Below the pieces are notes generated by a model. That model saw nothing but the letters and a program-made list of their open reading frames with translations. It was not told where the DNA came from and searched no databases. From positions 1-35,814 of the forward strand of contig JAHELS010000039.1 of NCBI GenBank assembly GCA_024644085.1: a stretch of 35,814 nt of DNA. Reading direction: 5' to 3'. How positions within the stretch are numbered: the stretch's first letter is position 1; each line of letters starts with the position of its first letter. The DNA is from Rhodopirellula sp. GTDB lineage: Bacteria > Planctomycetota > Planctomycetia > Pirellulales > Pirellulaceae. Shown here piece after piece: positions 1-8,560 of the stretch. A program made the position numbers and the translations under genes.

Positions 1-446
1 CACAGATCGCGAAATCTGAGCACAGATTCTGAGAAACTTGCAGCTAAGCCGCGAACCTGCAGCGGTGTGCGGACCGAAGCGTCGAAGCGGATTCGCTTCA
101 AGACAGCGATTGGTCCAACCGCCAGCACGGAATCAGTCAGACATCGTTCGGGTGAACGGTTACGATTCCGACGTTAAGACTGAACGTGAACTAGCAGTTG
201 CGTCTAGTCGCGATTCGACTCCAATCAGTCACACTTACCTGTGCCGCCTGAGCTCAACGCGTAAGCGGCCGGGCCCACAACAACCACACGCACGTCACAG
301 TTATTCGACATGTGACGGTTTTGGGGGCAGTGCCCCCGCGCGTGAGCTGCGATTGACGGATTGAAACAACGAAACTCGTGCTACGTTTTTGTATTGGCAA
401 TCCCGTCCGGCGCAAGAGGCGTCACAATTCACCTGACGAATAACCC
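1..446. other. Upstream region without a convincing gene
   Basis: No reading frame here has a recognisable domain or a ribosome binding site. A 108-codon frame on the plus strand (38-364) is Arg/Ser/Pro-rich and looks like chance. Two adjacent inverted repeats are visible near its end: GTCACA-N11-TGTGAC (294-316) and GGGGGC-AGT-GCCCCC (323-337). They could be a transcript end for something lying to the left of the window, or structure upstream of the LRR gene. Confidence 0.5.
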
Positions 447-1814
447 ATGATCGAAACTACGTGCAGCCCCAGTGTGAAGACGAAACGATCGCCGTTTAGC
501 ATCAGCCTGAAGGTGTTCCTCCTTGCGGTATTTGTTTCTGGAATCTGCTTCGGCTGGGTTGGACAGATTCTGAACCGGGTGCACCACCAGAGAAACGTCG
601 TTGCAATACTCACCACGTTGGGTGCTGAAGTCGGCTACGAAAAGAGCCGCGAATCATCCTCGCTACTAATCAAGCTCTTGGTGGGTGACGATGCCTACAA
701 TCACGCCGTGGCGGTCGATCTGCGAGGTACTCTGCCGTTCGACCAGGATGCTCTCGCTGCGCTTACGCAACTGCCAAACATCAAAGCGTTGTGCTTTCGC
801 GGTAAGCACATCACTGATGAAGCGATGCAGTATGCGGCTCAACTGCCCAAGCTCGAAGCGTTCGCACTGGAGTCGACAAGCGTTACGGGTGATGGCTTGG
901 CGAAACTTGGTTCCTTGGATGGCCTAAAAATGATGTCTTTGATTGGTGATACCGTGACGGACGAGACGCTAAAGGGAGTTGGGGCATTCAATAATCTAGA
1001 AATGCTGGGACTCGACAACACCAAAATCACTTCAGCTGGTCTCGCACACTTGTCCGGCATAAACAAATTGGAGGGACTTGCGATATTCGGTGGTTCGCTG
1101 AATCGGGGTTTCAGCCATCTGCATAAGATCGAAAGCCTCGAGACTTTAGCTCTTATCAACGTCGCCATTACGGAACCAAAACCGGCACCGGCAACTGGCC
1201 AATCTCGAGTCAAGACTTTGCGACTCTATGGCGTAACGATTCCCAAAGCAGGAATTTCGTCATTGTCAGGCCTGAAGGAACTTTCTGAATTGTCTTTTAG
1301 CGGTTGCAAGTTGGACAGCGACGGGCTTCGTTTTTTGGCAGACATGAAGGACTTGCGCAAACTCACATTCGGCGACAGCCCAATCGATGGCAAAGGCCTT
1401 GAGCATCTAGCGCGTCTTCACAAGCTGGAAGAACTGGACCTAGAGGGATCCTCAATCACAGATGACGAACTTGTGCATCTGAGCGCACTGTCTTCTCTGA
1501 CGAACTTGAATCTTGATGACACGACCATTACCGGATCAGGATTCCGGCACTTCCGTGGTTTGCAACAGCTAGAACACTTGTCGCTAGAAAACACCAAGGT
1601 TACCGATAGCGGACTCGCCCACCTTACGTGCCTCGAGAAACTAGAGGACCTAGAACTTAATGACACGAACGTGTCGGACGCTTGCGTACCGTATCTCTCA
1701 TCGATGAAATCGCTTCGCTGGCTCACCCTCTACGATTCGAAGGTGAGTAATGAGGCACAAATGAAGGTCAATGACTGGATTAACCAACGCCGAGAATCAG
1801 CGTACGCAAACTAA
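447..1814 (+). CDS. Membrane-anchored leucine-rich-repeat protein
   Basis: 455 residues. Residues about 20-40 form one hydrophobic segment, followed by a basic stretch and the text QRNVVAILTTLGAEVGYE. A hydrophobic anchor followed by QRxxVxxxxxLGxxVxYE is a recurrent N-terminal arrangement in planctomycete LRR proteins (family knowledge). From about residue 88 to 445 there are roughly a dozen LRR units of 23-25 residues with the pattern L-x-x-L-x-L-x-x-T-x-I-T-D-x-x-L-x-x-L, typical of bacterial repeats of the ribonuclease-inhibitor-like type. The role is unknown; LRRs usually bind proteins. A single N-terminal anchor suggests the repeat domain faces the periplasm or outside. No clear Shine-Dalgarno sequence precedes the ATG. 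Nearest neighbours are a tRNA and gene-poor DNA, so no operon can be inferred. Confidence 0.85.
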   Translation: MIETTCSPSVKTKRSPFSISLKVFLLAVFVSGICFGWVGQILNRVHHQRNVVAILTTLGAEVGYEKSRESSSLLIKLLVGDDAYNHAVAVDLRGTLPFDQDALAALTQLPNIKALCFRGKHITDEAMQYAAQLPKLEAFALESTSVTGDGLAKLGSLDGLKMMSLIGDTVTDETLKGVGAFNNLEMLGLDNTKITSAGLAHLSGINKLEGLAIFGGSLNRGFSHLHKIESLETLALINVAITEPKPAPATGQSRVKTLRLYGVTIPKAGISSLSGLKELSELSFSGCKLDSDGLRFLADMKDLRKLTFGDSPIDGKGLEHLARLHKLEELDLEGSSITDDELVHLSALSSLTNLNLDDTTITGSGFRHFRGLQQLEHLSLENTKVTDSGLAHLTCLEKLEDLELNDTNVSDACVPYLSSMKSLRWLTLYDSKVSNEAQMKVNDWINQRRESAYAN

Positions 1815-2491
1815 CTCATCGTCGTGGATTGCCCGGCGATCCAACGTTGGATTGTCGCCGACCGCTGCGCTCCAATCCAAAACAACATCGTTTGGCGAGT
1901 TCACAACGTCAGCCAGCCGTCCACGCCTCTGGGCTCCAGCCTGCCAGCCGTCGTCCCATCCGAAACCGCTGCGGCCTCGTCGTAAGCGTCCAGCGATATT
2001 CTCGAATCCGTCGTACGCGAGGAGCGAATCTCCAACAGATTCTTTCACCTGTTGTTCAATGCGTCGCATGAACTGCCGTTTGCCAAATGGGATAAATCTC
2101 GATTTCGTCGACTCTGATCGCAACCATCATCGAAAGCAGATCGATAGGGTTGGGTTTCCCCAACGTTGCAGCGGTGCGTATCCGCCCTTAGCGTGCTCAT
2201 CTCTCGGTTAACGTTCGCGCTCTCGGTTGCATCGTCCTCAGCGTCGAAACAATTCGGCTAATTCGCTTCGGTCGAAATTACCGACGCGCCGAATCGCTGT
2301 GGGGTAACGCCGGTTCAATGGACCGGCTGTTCAGAGGAATCGCATCCTAAGGGGTTGCGATCAAGCGAGAGACCCGGTCAGATGAAGGGCAGAGTTGAGG
2401 GCAGAGAAGAGGGGTGAAAACGGCTCCAAAACACTGCCCTAGGGTGTAATACAAAAATCGGAGAGACCGCCAAAACACCGTTATTTCCAAG
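1815..2491. other. Intergenic stretch; one doubtful minus-strand frame
   Basis: No recognisable gene. A 108-codon minus-strand frame (1797-2123) overlaps the end of the LRR gene by 18 bp and matches no family I know. A plus-strand frame covers almost the same DNA (1771-2211) and is Ser/Pro/Arg-rich, so either or both may be chance. The DNA between 2390 and 2420 has the short imperfect repeat GGGCAGAG twice. I see no promoter or terminator I would defend. Confidence 0.4.
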
Positions 2492-2564
2492 TGGAGCTGA
2501 AGGGATTTGAACCCTCGACCTCTGCATTGCGAACGCAGCGCTCTCCCAGCTGAGCTACAACCCC
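2492..2564 (-). tRNA. tRNA-Ala, anticodon CGC
   Basis: The minus strand folds into a complete 73-nt cloverleaf. The acceptor stem GGGGTTG pairs with CAGCTCC (one G-U), and the discriminator is A. The D arm is GCTC/GAGC. The anticodon arm is CTGCG-TTCGCAA-TGCAG, so the anticodon is CGC reading GCG alanine codons. The T arm is GAGGG-TTCAAAT-CCCTT. The CCA end is not encoded: CAC follows the last paired base. It is isolated, with no other tRNA nearby. Confidence 0.95.
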
Positions 2565-3377
2565 ATCTTTGTTGACTCGACGTGAGTCCATCGATCCAAT
2601 TTACGACGTCGCAGCTTGCGAGGAAAGAGGCGACGATCTCGTTAAACATCCGATCCAACGCCCGATTGACAGCAAGTTTCGTTCGCCCGTTTCGGGCCGG
2701 ATGCGTCAATTCGATCCGAACGGACCTGAGCACTGAATTTCATTCGTGACCCGAGCAACATTCAATCCGCGAGCCTCGAGGCCAAGCGGCTCAGCAAGAC
2801 GGAGTGACCGGCGTTCCGGCATTGTTCCGAGTAATCGCCGGAACTCGTAAACTCGGTCCGGCCTACGACTCGCCCTTTGGGGTATATCGCTCAAAACGCA
2901 CTTGCTGACGCTGCGTCGATGTATATCGCGCAACATCAAAACAGGCACTCGGAGACTCGTCGAGGGGATTCCGGACTTCGGGTCGGGAACCGATGCTCGT
3001 CGCAACGCCTCCCCTCGTAGCGACTTAGCTCACGGTCTTCGCTGATTCAGCTCGTGAAATCGGCCTCAGGTGCACAGAATTACACCCACGATTCCGCTGA
3101 CTTCATTAGTTGTGTTCGTGGTCAAAACTTGTAAGTTATCGGGCCTAATCACTCGTCAAAAGTCTAGTCACACAAAGTGCCGCAATCAGAGTGGAGACAC
3201 TCGCCACGTCGGGAAAACTTTCCCGATTGTGGTGGCTCATCGTCCGCAAATTCGCGGCTGCCAGAATTTCGCTTGCGGGGCTCGGTTGCCTAACACGGAT
3301 GTATAGGAACGAGCCTGGTGCGGACGCGCTGCACCTCACTCATCGATCACTCATCACTCACTCATCTTTCACTCACG
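2565..3377. other. Gene-poor stretch upstream of the LEPR protein
   Basis: No frame here shows a domain. Minus-strand frames at 2347-2733 (which reads through the tRNA) and 2706-3005 look like chance openings in GC-rich DNA. The last 40 nt contain an 11-bp tandem repeat, listed separately. The 813-nt stretch may hold the promoter of the following gene, but I cannot point to convincing -35/-10 boxes. Confidence 0.4.
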
Positions 3378-3381
3378 ATGC
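3338..3381. repeat. 11-bp tandem repeat, four copies, ending at the start codon
   Basis: ACTCATC recurs at 3338, 3349 and 3360, and ACTCACG at 3371, giving four units at an exact 11-bp period. The fourth unit contains the ATG at 3378. The repeat replaces the place where a Shine-Dalgarno sequence would be expected. Confidence 0.8.
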
Positions 3382-6300
3382 CGAAATCAATGACGACACG
3401 AAGCAGATTCGCACACCGCACAAGAAACAAGTCCGGAGTAAATCGACTCGCTCGGCGTCGGTCCCTTCAACGGGCGGTCGAGCGGCTCGAGCCGAGAGTT
3501 CTGCTCAGTGCCAATCCGATTCTTCCCGATGATGCTGCGCTGCGCGAACCACCGGGTCCTCAGGTGATTCCGCCGCTTCCCGAGGCGTGGGCCGAGCATG
3601 CGCGCGGCGGACCATTCTTGCTGGGCGATGCGCGATTTCAAAATCGGGGCGGGAATTCAAACGGCAATCCACACAACGATCCGCAGGCGATTCCGCTCGA
3701 TGATCCGACGTCGATTCCGTTGGGACCGGGGTTGGTTGATCCTTCCGAAACGTTCCTGCTGCACAGTTTGCCGGGTGCTGAGAAGACCATCTACCTCGAC
3801 TTCGACGGGCACATTACGACCGGGACAAATTGGAACAGCTATTACGGCATTGATCCCATCGTGACTCCGGCTTATACGTTTCAAGGCGATTCCAATTCGT
3901 TCACCGCCGACGAATTGGCGCGGATCCAACGAGTCTGGTCGCGTGTGTCGGAGGACTTCGCTCCATTCGAGGTCAACGTCACGACCGAGGATCCCGGTGT
4001 CGACGCTTTGCGGAACACCGGAGGCAGCGACACTCAGTGGGGCATTCGGGTCGTCATCGGCGCTGATGTGGTTGGAGACGGCGCGGGAGGGCGCGGCTAC
4101 TACAACTCATTCGTCTGGAATAGCGACACACCGGTTTTTGTTTGGAACAACAGCGAAACCGGCGTGACCGAGACGTCGTCGCATGAAGTCGGTCACGCGC
4201 TCAACTTGCGTCACGACGGTGTCAGCGGCGGGAGTGATTATTACGGCGGACACGGCAGCAATCCGTGGGACTGGGGACCAATCATGGGCGCGTCGTTCAA
4301 TCGCGAAATCAGTCAATGGAGCATCGGAGAATACAACGGCGCCGACAACAACGAGGATGATCTGGCGATTATCAATTCGTTTCTCGACTACCGCATCGAT
4401 GACTACGGCGACACGTTTGGCAGTGCTCACGTGATCAATCCCGGCGGAGGAACCGATCTGACGACGATCGGGTTAATCGAAGACAACACCGACGTCGACG
4501 TCTTCTCGTTCGTGACCGGTGGCGGCACCGTCGCAATCGACATCGACGCCGCCGCCTACTCGCCAAACGTCGACCTCAAGGCCGAATTATTCGACTCGTC
4601 ACTGAATCTGGTCGCCACCAGCGATTTGTCCGGCACCGTTCACGCATCGTTCAACACGACCCTTGCCGCCGGCACTTATTTTCTGACCATCACCGGAGTC
4701 GGAAACGGCGATCCGGCGACCAATGGCTACAGCGATTACGCGAGTCTCGGCAAGTATTCGATTACCGGTTCGGCCAACGCGTTGAACACCATCCGCTTTG
4801 CGATGCTCGGTGATTACGGCCAGAACTCCACGGCCGAGGCCAATGTCGCGTCGATGGTTGCCGCCCAGTCGCCAGATTTTATCGTCACCGCCGGCGATAA
4901 CCGCTATGGATCACTGACGTATCAGCAGGCGGTGGGCAATCACTACGGCGATTATCTGCCGGCGGTCTCCGGCGGTACGAGCGTCGACAACCGATTCTTC
5001 CCCTCGCCGGGCAATCACGACTACAGCGATGGCGGTGGGATCAACGAGTACCTGGCATACTTTGACCTGCCGGGCGCCGGTGTGACTTCGACGGGAACGT
5101 CCGGCAGCGAACGCTACTACGACGTGATCGAAGGGGACGTCCACTTCTTCTTCATCGACAGCGACCAGGCGATCAGCAGTTCAGCAGACCGAACGGCTCA
5201 GCAGAATTGGTTGCAGACACAGATGTCGGCATCGACCACGGCGTGGCAGGTTGTGTTGCTGCATCACGCTCCGTTTTCCTCGGCCAATCACGGTTCCAAC
5301 TCGACGATGCAGTGGGATTACGCCGCCTGGGGAGCCGACGCGGTGCTGGCCGGACACGACCACACCTACGAGCGTATCTCACGAAACGGCATCGCCTACT
5401 TCGTTAACGGCTTGGGCGGACGAAGCATCTACAACTTCAACGCGCCGATTCCCGGCAGCGACTTCCGATACAACTCCGACTACGGAGCCATGATCATCGA
5501 CGCAAATGCCGTGTCGATGACGTTCGAGTTCCTGAATCGCTCCGGCAATTTGATCGACTCGCACACGATCGGAACAACGCCGCCACCGCCCCCGCCACCA
5601 ACCGGCGTCGTTGACGCACAGGTCAGTCAGTCATCCGACGATGCGGAAGAACGAGTCAGTGATGGCGGCGTCGATCTGACAAGCACCGACATCGAACTCG
5701 GCGATGACCCTGGATTTAACGAGGACCAGACGGTCGGGCTGCGATTCCAGAATCTCGCCATCCCTCAGGGCGCGACAATCACCGCCGCGTATCTCGAATT
5801 TGAAACCGATGAAACCGATACTGCCGTGACGGACATCGCGATTCGTGCCCAGGACGCAGACAGCGCGGCGACATTCACCACCGTAACGAACAATATCACA
5901 AGCCGAGCGACGACGTCCGCCAGCGTGAACTGGAGCATTCCGGCTTGGAACACGGTCAGCGAGAAGCACCAATCACCGGATCTGACAGCTGTTGTTCAGG
6001 AGGTCGTGGACCGTGGCGGCTGGACATCCGGTAACAGCATGGCGTTCATCATCAGTGGCACCGGTTCGCGAACCGCCGAGTCGTATGATGGCGAAGCCGC
6101 CAACTCGCCGAAGTTGCACATTGAATACGCGACTGGAAACAACTCGGCGCCCACCGCTAATGACGATCTGGTATCGACCGATGAAGACAATGCCGTGGTG
6201 GTTTCGGTGCTGAGCAACGACACCGATCCCGACGGTGACACGCTCGGCATCAGCTCGTTCACTCAGCCGACCGATGGCGCGGTCACCGATAACGGCAACG

Positions 6301-8552
6301 GAACCCTGACCTACACTCCGGATGCTGACTTTAACGGATCGGACTCATTCACCTACACGATCAGCGACGGCAACGGAGGGAGCGACACCGGCACCGTGAC
6401 CGTCACGGTCAATTCGGTGAACGATGCACCGGTCGCTGCCAATGACTCTGCATCGACAAACGAGAATGTAGCTGTCGTTGTCTCCGTGTTGACCAATGAC
6501 AGCGACGTCGACGGTGACACGCTCACTATCGCTTCGTTCACTCAGCCGACCGACGGCGCGGTCACTGATAATGGCAACGGCACGCTGACCTACACGCCCG
6601 ATCCCAACTTCACGGGCGCCGATTCGTTCACTTATACCATCGACGATGGGAACGGCGGTTCTGACACCGGCACCGTCAACGTCACCGTCAACGCGGTGAA
6701 TAACGCGCCGGATGCCGTGGATGATTCCGCGAACACAAACGAAGATTCATCAGTGGTCATTGCAGTACTGAGCAACGACACCGATCCCGATGGTGACACG
6801 CTCGTCATCAGCTCGTTCACCCAGCCGACCGACGGTGCGGTCACCGACAACGCCAACGGAACTCTGACCTACACCCCAGATGCGAACTTCAACGGAGCCG
6901 ACTCGTTCACCTACACGATCAACGACGGCAACGGCGGGTCCGACACAGCGACAGTCAATGTGACCGTCAACTCCGTGAACGACGCACCCCTTGCCACTGA
7001 TGATACGGCTGCGACCGACCAGGATGTCGCCGTGGTTGTGAACGTTTTGGCAAACGACAACGATGCCGATGGCGACACGCTGATTATCTCCTCGTTCACC
7101 CAGGGCGCAAGCGGCGTTGTCACCGATAACGGCAACGGAACCCTGACCTACACGCCTGACATCGGTTTTGCGGGATCGGACTCGTTCACCTACACGATCG
7201 ACGACGGAAACGGCGGCACCGATACCGCAACCGTCGACGTGACCGTTACGGCTCCGCCGCAGGTGTTCGAGTATTTCGACGTGGCGAATTCGACCAGCAA
7301 CATTTACGGAACAACGAGCGGTTCCTACTTGGACACACATGTGGCGGACGGAACATCACAATCAGTCACCGAAGAACTGTATCAGAAGAACCGCCGGTCG
7401 CGCGGCGAGCAGCGTTGGACATTCGACGTGACCGGCGGTGACATCGGTGTCAGCTTCCACGCGTCGGTTAGCCATGACAGCTCGGCCGAAACCTTCCAGT
7501 TCGAATACGACGCGGGCGCCGGTTGGCTTCCGCTATTCACTTTGTCGTCGCAAGCGCTGTCCGACTATTCGGCCACGCTGCCGACTTCGCTCAGCGGCAG
7601 TGTAGCGGTGCGAGTTTACGACACGAACCGCTCACGCAACGAGAATGTGGCCGACACGGTGAACATCGACGAAATGTATTTCATGTCGGAGCGATCAACC
7701 ACGTTGCCCCCGCGCGTCTCCATCGCCGCGACGGATGCGGTGGCGTCGGAAGAAGGTCCGGATGCCGGCCAATTCACCGTTGCCTTGCATGACGGCATCC
7801 CACAGGCCGCCGATCTGACCGTCTTCTACACCATCGACGGCTCGGCCGATATAGATGACTACACCGAAACGCTCAGCGGCAGCGTTACGATTCCGGCGGG
7901 TCAGCTGAATGCGACGATCGACATCACACCGGTCGATGACGCCTTACCGGAACCGTCTGAAGATGTGATCTTGACGCTGGCCTCCGACGCTGCCTACGCG
8001 ATGACGCCAGCCAACAGCGCGACGGTCACGATCGCGGACAACGAGACGTCTGAGGAGCTTCTTGCCAATTCGGAGACGAGCGTATTCGGCACGCAAAACG
8101 GTGCGTACACGGCCACACACTTTAACGACGGCGTGTATCAAACGTTGACCGAAGAAAGGTACACCGGCGGCAACAAGAAAAGCCGATTAGAGCACCATTG
8201 GCACTTTGACCTCAGCGGACAAACCGATCTCGAATTCGTTCTCGACGCAATGCACCTTTCGCCGAGCGACCCGGACAACTTCCAATTCCAATACACGCTT
8301 GACGGCGGTGCAAGCTGGATCAACCTGCTGACCTTGACGCAGTCGACGACCGGAGTTCAGACCGTCGCGGTGACGCTGCCACAAGGAACGAGCAACGTGA
8401 CCGTCCGCGTGATTGATACTGACAACTCCAACGATCGCAGTTCGGCATCCCTGCAAATCGATCAGTTGATGTTCCGCCCGCCGACGAGTCCCGCTGCCTC
8501 CGCGGCTGACGAGTTCTTCAGCAACTTCGACTGGGATGACGACGAAGAATAG
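3378..8552 (+). CDS. Secreted LEPR-type multidomain protein: metzincin-like protease, PPC, purple-acid-phosphatase-like domain, tandem repeats, Calx-beta
   Basis: 1724 residues from the ATG at 3378; an in-frame ATG lies at 3318, but it would place the 11-bp repeat inside the gene. The N terminus is Arg-rich, then VERLEPRVLLSAN, the LEPR-XLL motif of large planctomycete surface proteins. Next come a zinc-protease site HEVGHALNLRHD (His269), a pre-peptidase C-terminal-like domain (about 341-464), and a metallophosphatase domain (about 472-732). The phosphatase has GDYG, GDNRY, GNHD (about 544), LLHH and GHDH (about 659), the five purple-acid-phosphatase motifs including the GDxxY tyrosine. After a run of seven prolines come a beta domain (742-920), four cadherin/VCBS-like repeats of about 92 residues (923-1291), a duplicated domain (1296-1440 and 1558-1705) and a Calx-beta domain between its copies. 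The C terminus is acidic; there is no dockerin or membrane anchor. Likely surface-bound or secreted; substrates unknown. Confidence 0.85.
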   Translation: MPKSMTTRSRFAHRTRNKSGVNRLARRRSLQRAVERLEPRVLLSANPILPDDAALREPPGPQVIPPLPEAWAEHARGGPFLLGDARFQNRGGNSNGNPHNDPQAIPLDDPTSIPLGPGLVDPSETFLLHSLPGAEKTIYLDFDGHITTGTNWNSYYGIDPIVTPAYTFQGDSNSFTADELARIQRVWSRVSEDFAPFEVNVTTEDPGVDALRNTGGSDTQWGIRVVIGADVVGDGAGGRGYYNSFVWNSDTPVFVWNNSETGVTETSSHEVGHALNLRHDGVSGGSDYYGGHGSNPWDWGPIMGASFNREISQWSIGEYNGADNNEDDLAIINSFLDYRIDDYGDTFGSAHVINPGGGTDLTTIGLIEDNTDVDVFSFVTGGGTVAIDIDAAAYSPNVDLKAELFDSSLNLVATSDLSGTVHASFNTTLAAGTYFLTITGVGNGDPATNGYSDYASLGKYSITGSANALNTIRFAMLGDYGQNSTAEANVASMVAAQSPDFIVTAGDNRYGSLTYQQAVGNHYGDYLPAVSGGTSVDNRFFPSPGNHDYSDGGGINEYLAYFDLPGAGVTSTGTSGSERYYDVIEGDVHFFFIDSDQAISSSADRTAQQNWLQTQMSASTTAWQVVLLHHAPFSSANHGSNSTMQWDYAAWGADAVLAGHDHTYERISRNGIAYFVNGLGGRSIYNFNAPIPGSDFRYNSDYGAMIIDANAVSMTFEFLNRSGNLIDSHTIGTTPPPPPPPTGVVDAQVSQSSDDAEERVSDGGVDLTSTDIELGDDPGFNEDQTVGLRFQNLAIPQGATITAAYLEFETDETDTAVTDIAIRAQDADSAATFTTVTNNITSRATTSASVNWSIPAWNTVSEKHQSPDLTAVVQEVVDRGGWTSGNSMAFIISGTGSRTAESYDGEAANSPKLHIEYATGNNSAPTANDDLVSTDEDNAVVVSVLSNDTDPDGDTLGISSFTQPTDGAVTDNGNGTLTYTPDADFNGSDSFTYTISDGNGGSDTGTVTVTVNSVNDAPVAANDSASTNENVAVVVSVLTNDSDVDGDTLTIASFTQPTDGAVTDNGNGTLTYTPDPNFTGADSFTYTIDDGNGGSDTGTVNVTVNAVNNAPDAVDDSANTNEDSSVVIAVLSNDTDPDGDTLVISSFTQPTDGAVTDNANGTLTYTPDANFNGADSFTYTINDGNGGSDTATVNVTVNSVNDAPLATDDTAATDQDVAVVVNVLANDNDADGDTLIISSFTQGASGVVTDNGNGTLTYTPDIGFAGSDSFTYTIDDGNGGTDTATVDVTVTAPPQVFEYFDVANSTSNIYGTTSGSYLDTHVADGTSQSVTEELYQKNRRSRGEQRWTFDVTGGDIGVSFHASVSHDSSAETFQFEYDAGAGWLPLFTLSSQALSDYSATLPTSLSGSVAVRVYDTNRSRNENVADTVNIDEMYFMSERSTTLPPRVSIAATDAVASEEGPDAGQFTVALHDGIPQAADLTVFYTIDGSADIDDYTETLSGSVTIPAGQLNATIDITPVDDALPEPSEDVILTLASDAAYAMTPANSATVTIADNETSEELLANSETSVFGTQNGAYTATHFNDGVYQTLTEERYTGGNKKSRLEHHWHFDLSGQTDLEFVLDAMHLSPSDPDNFQFQYTLDGGASWINLLTLTQSTTGVQTVAVTLPQGTSNVTVRVIDTDNSNDRSSASLQIDQLMFRPPTSPAASAADEFFSNFDWDDDEE

Positions 8553-8560
8553 CGTTCGGT

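Noticed and set aside
1797..2123. 108-codon minus-strand frame after the LRR gene as a real small gene
   Set aside because: It overlaps the LRR gene end, has no ribosome binding site, and matches nothing I recognise. Kept only as a note.
6146..7250. Repeated DNA in the LEPR protein as a CRISPR or mobile repeat
   Set aside because: The repetition follows codons of four cadherin-like protein repeats about 275-280 nt long, not short identical repeats with spacers.
6750..7340. 196-codon minus-strand frame inside the LEPR protein
   Set aside because: It is the antisense of the cadherin-like repeats; its own internal repetition simply mirrors them.
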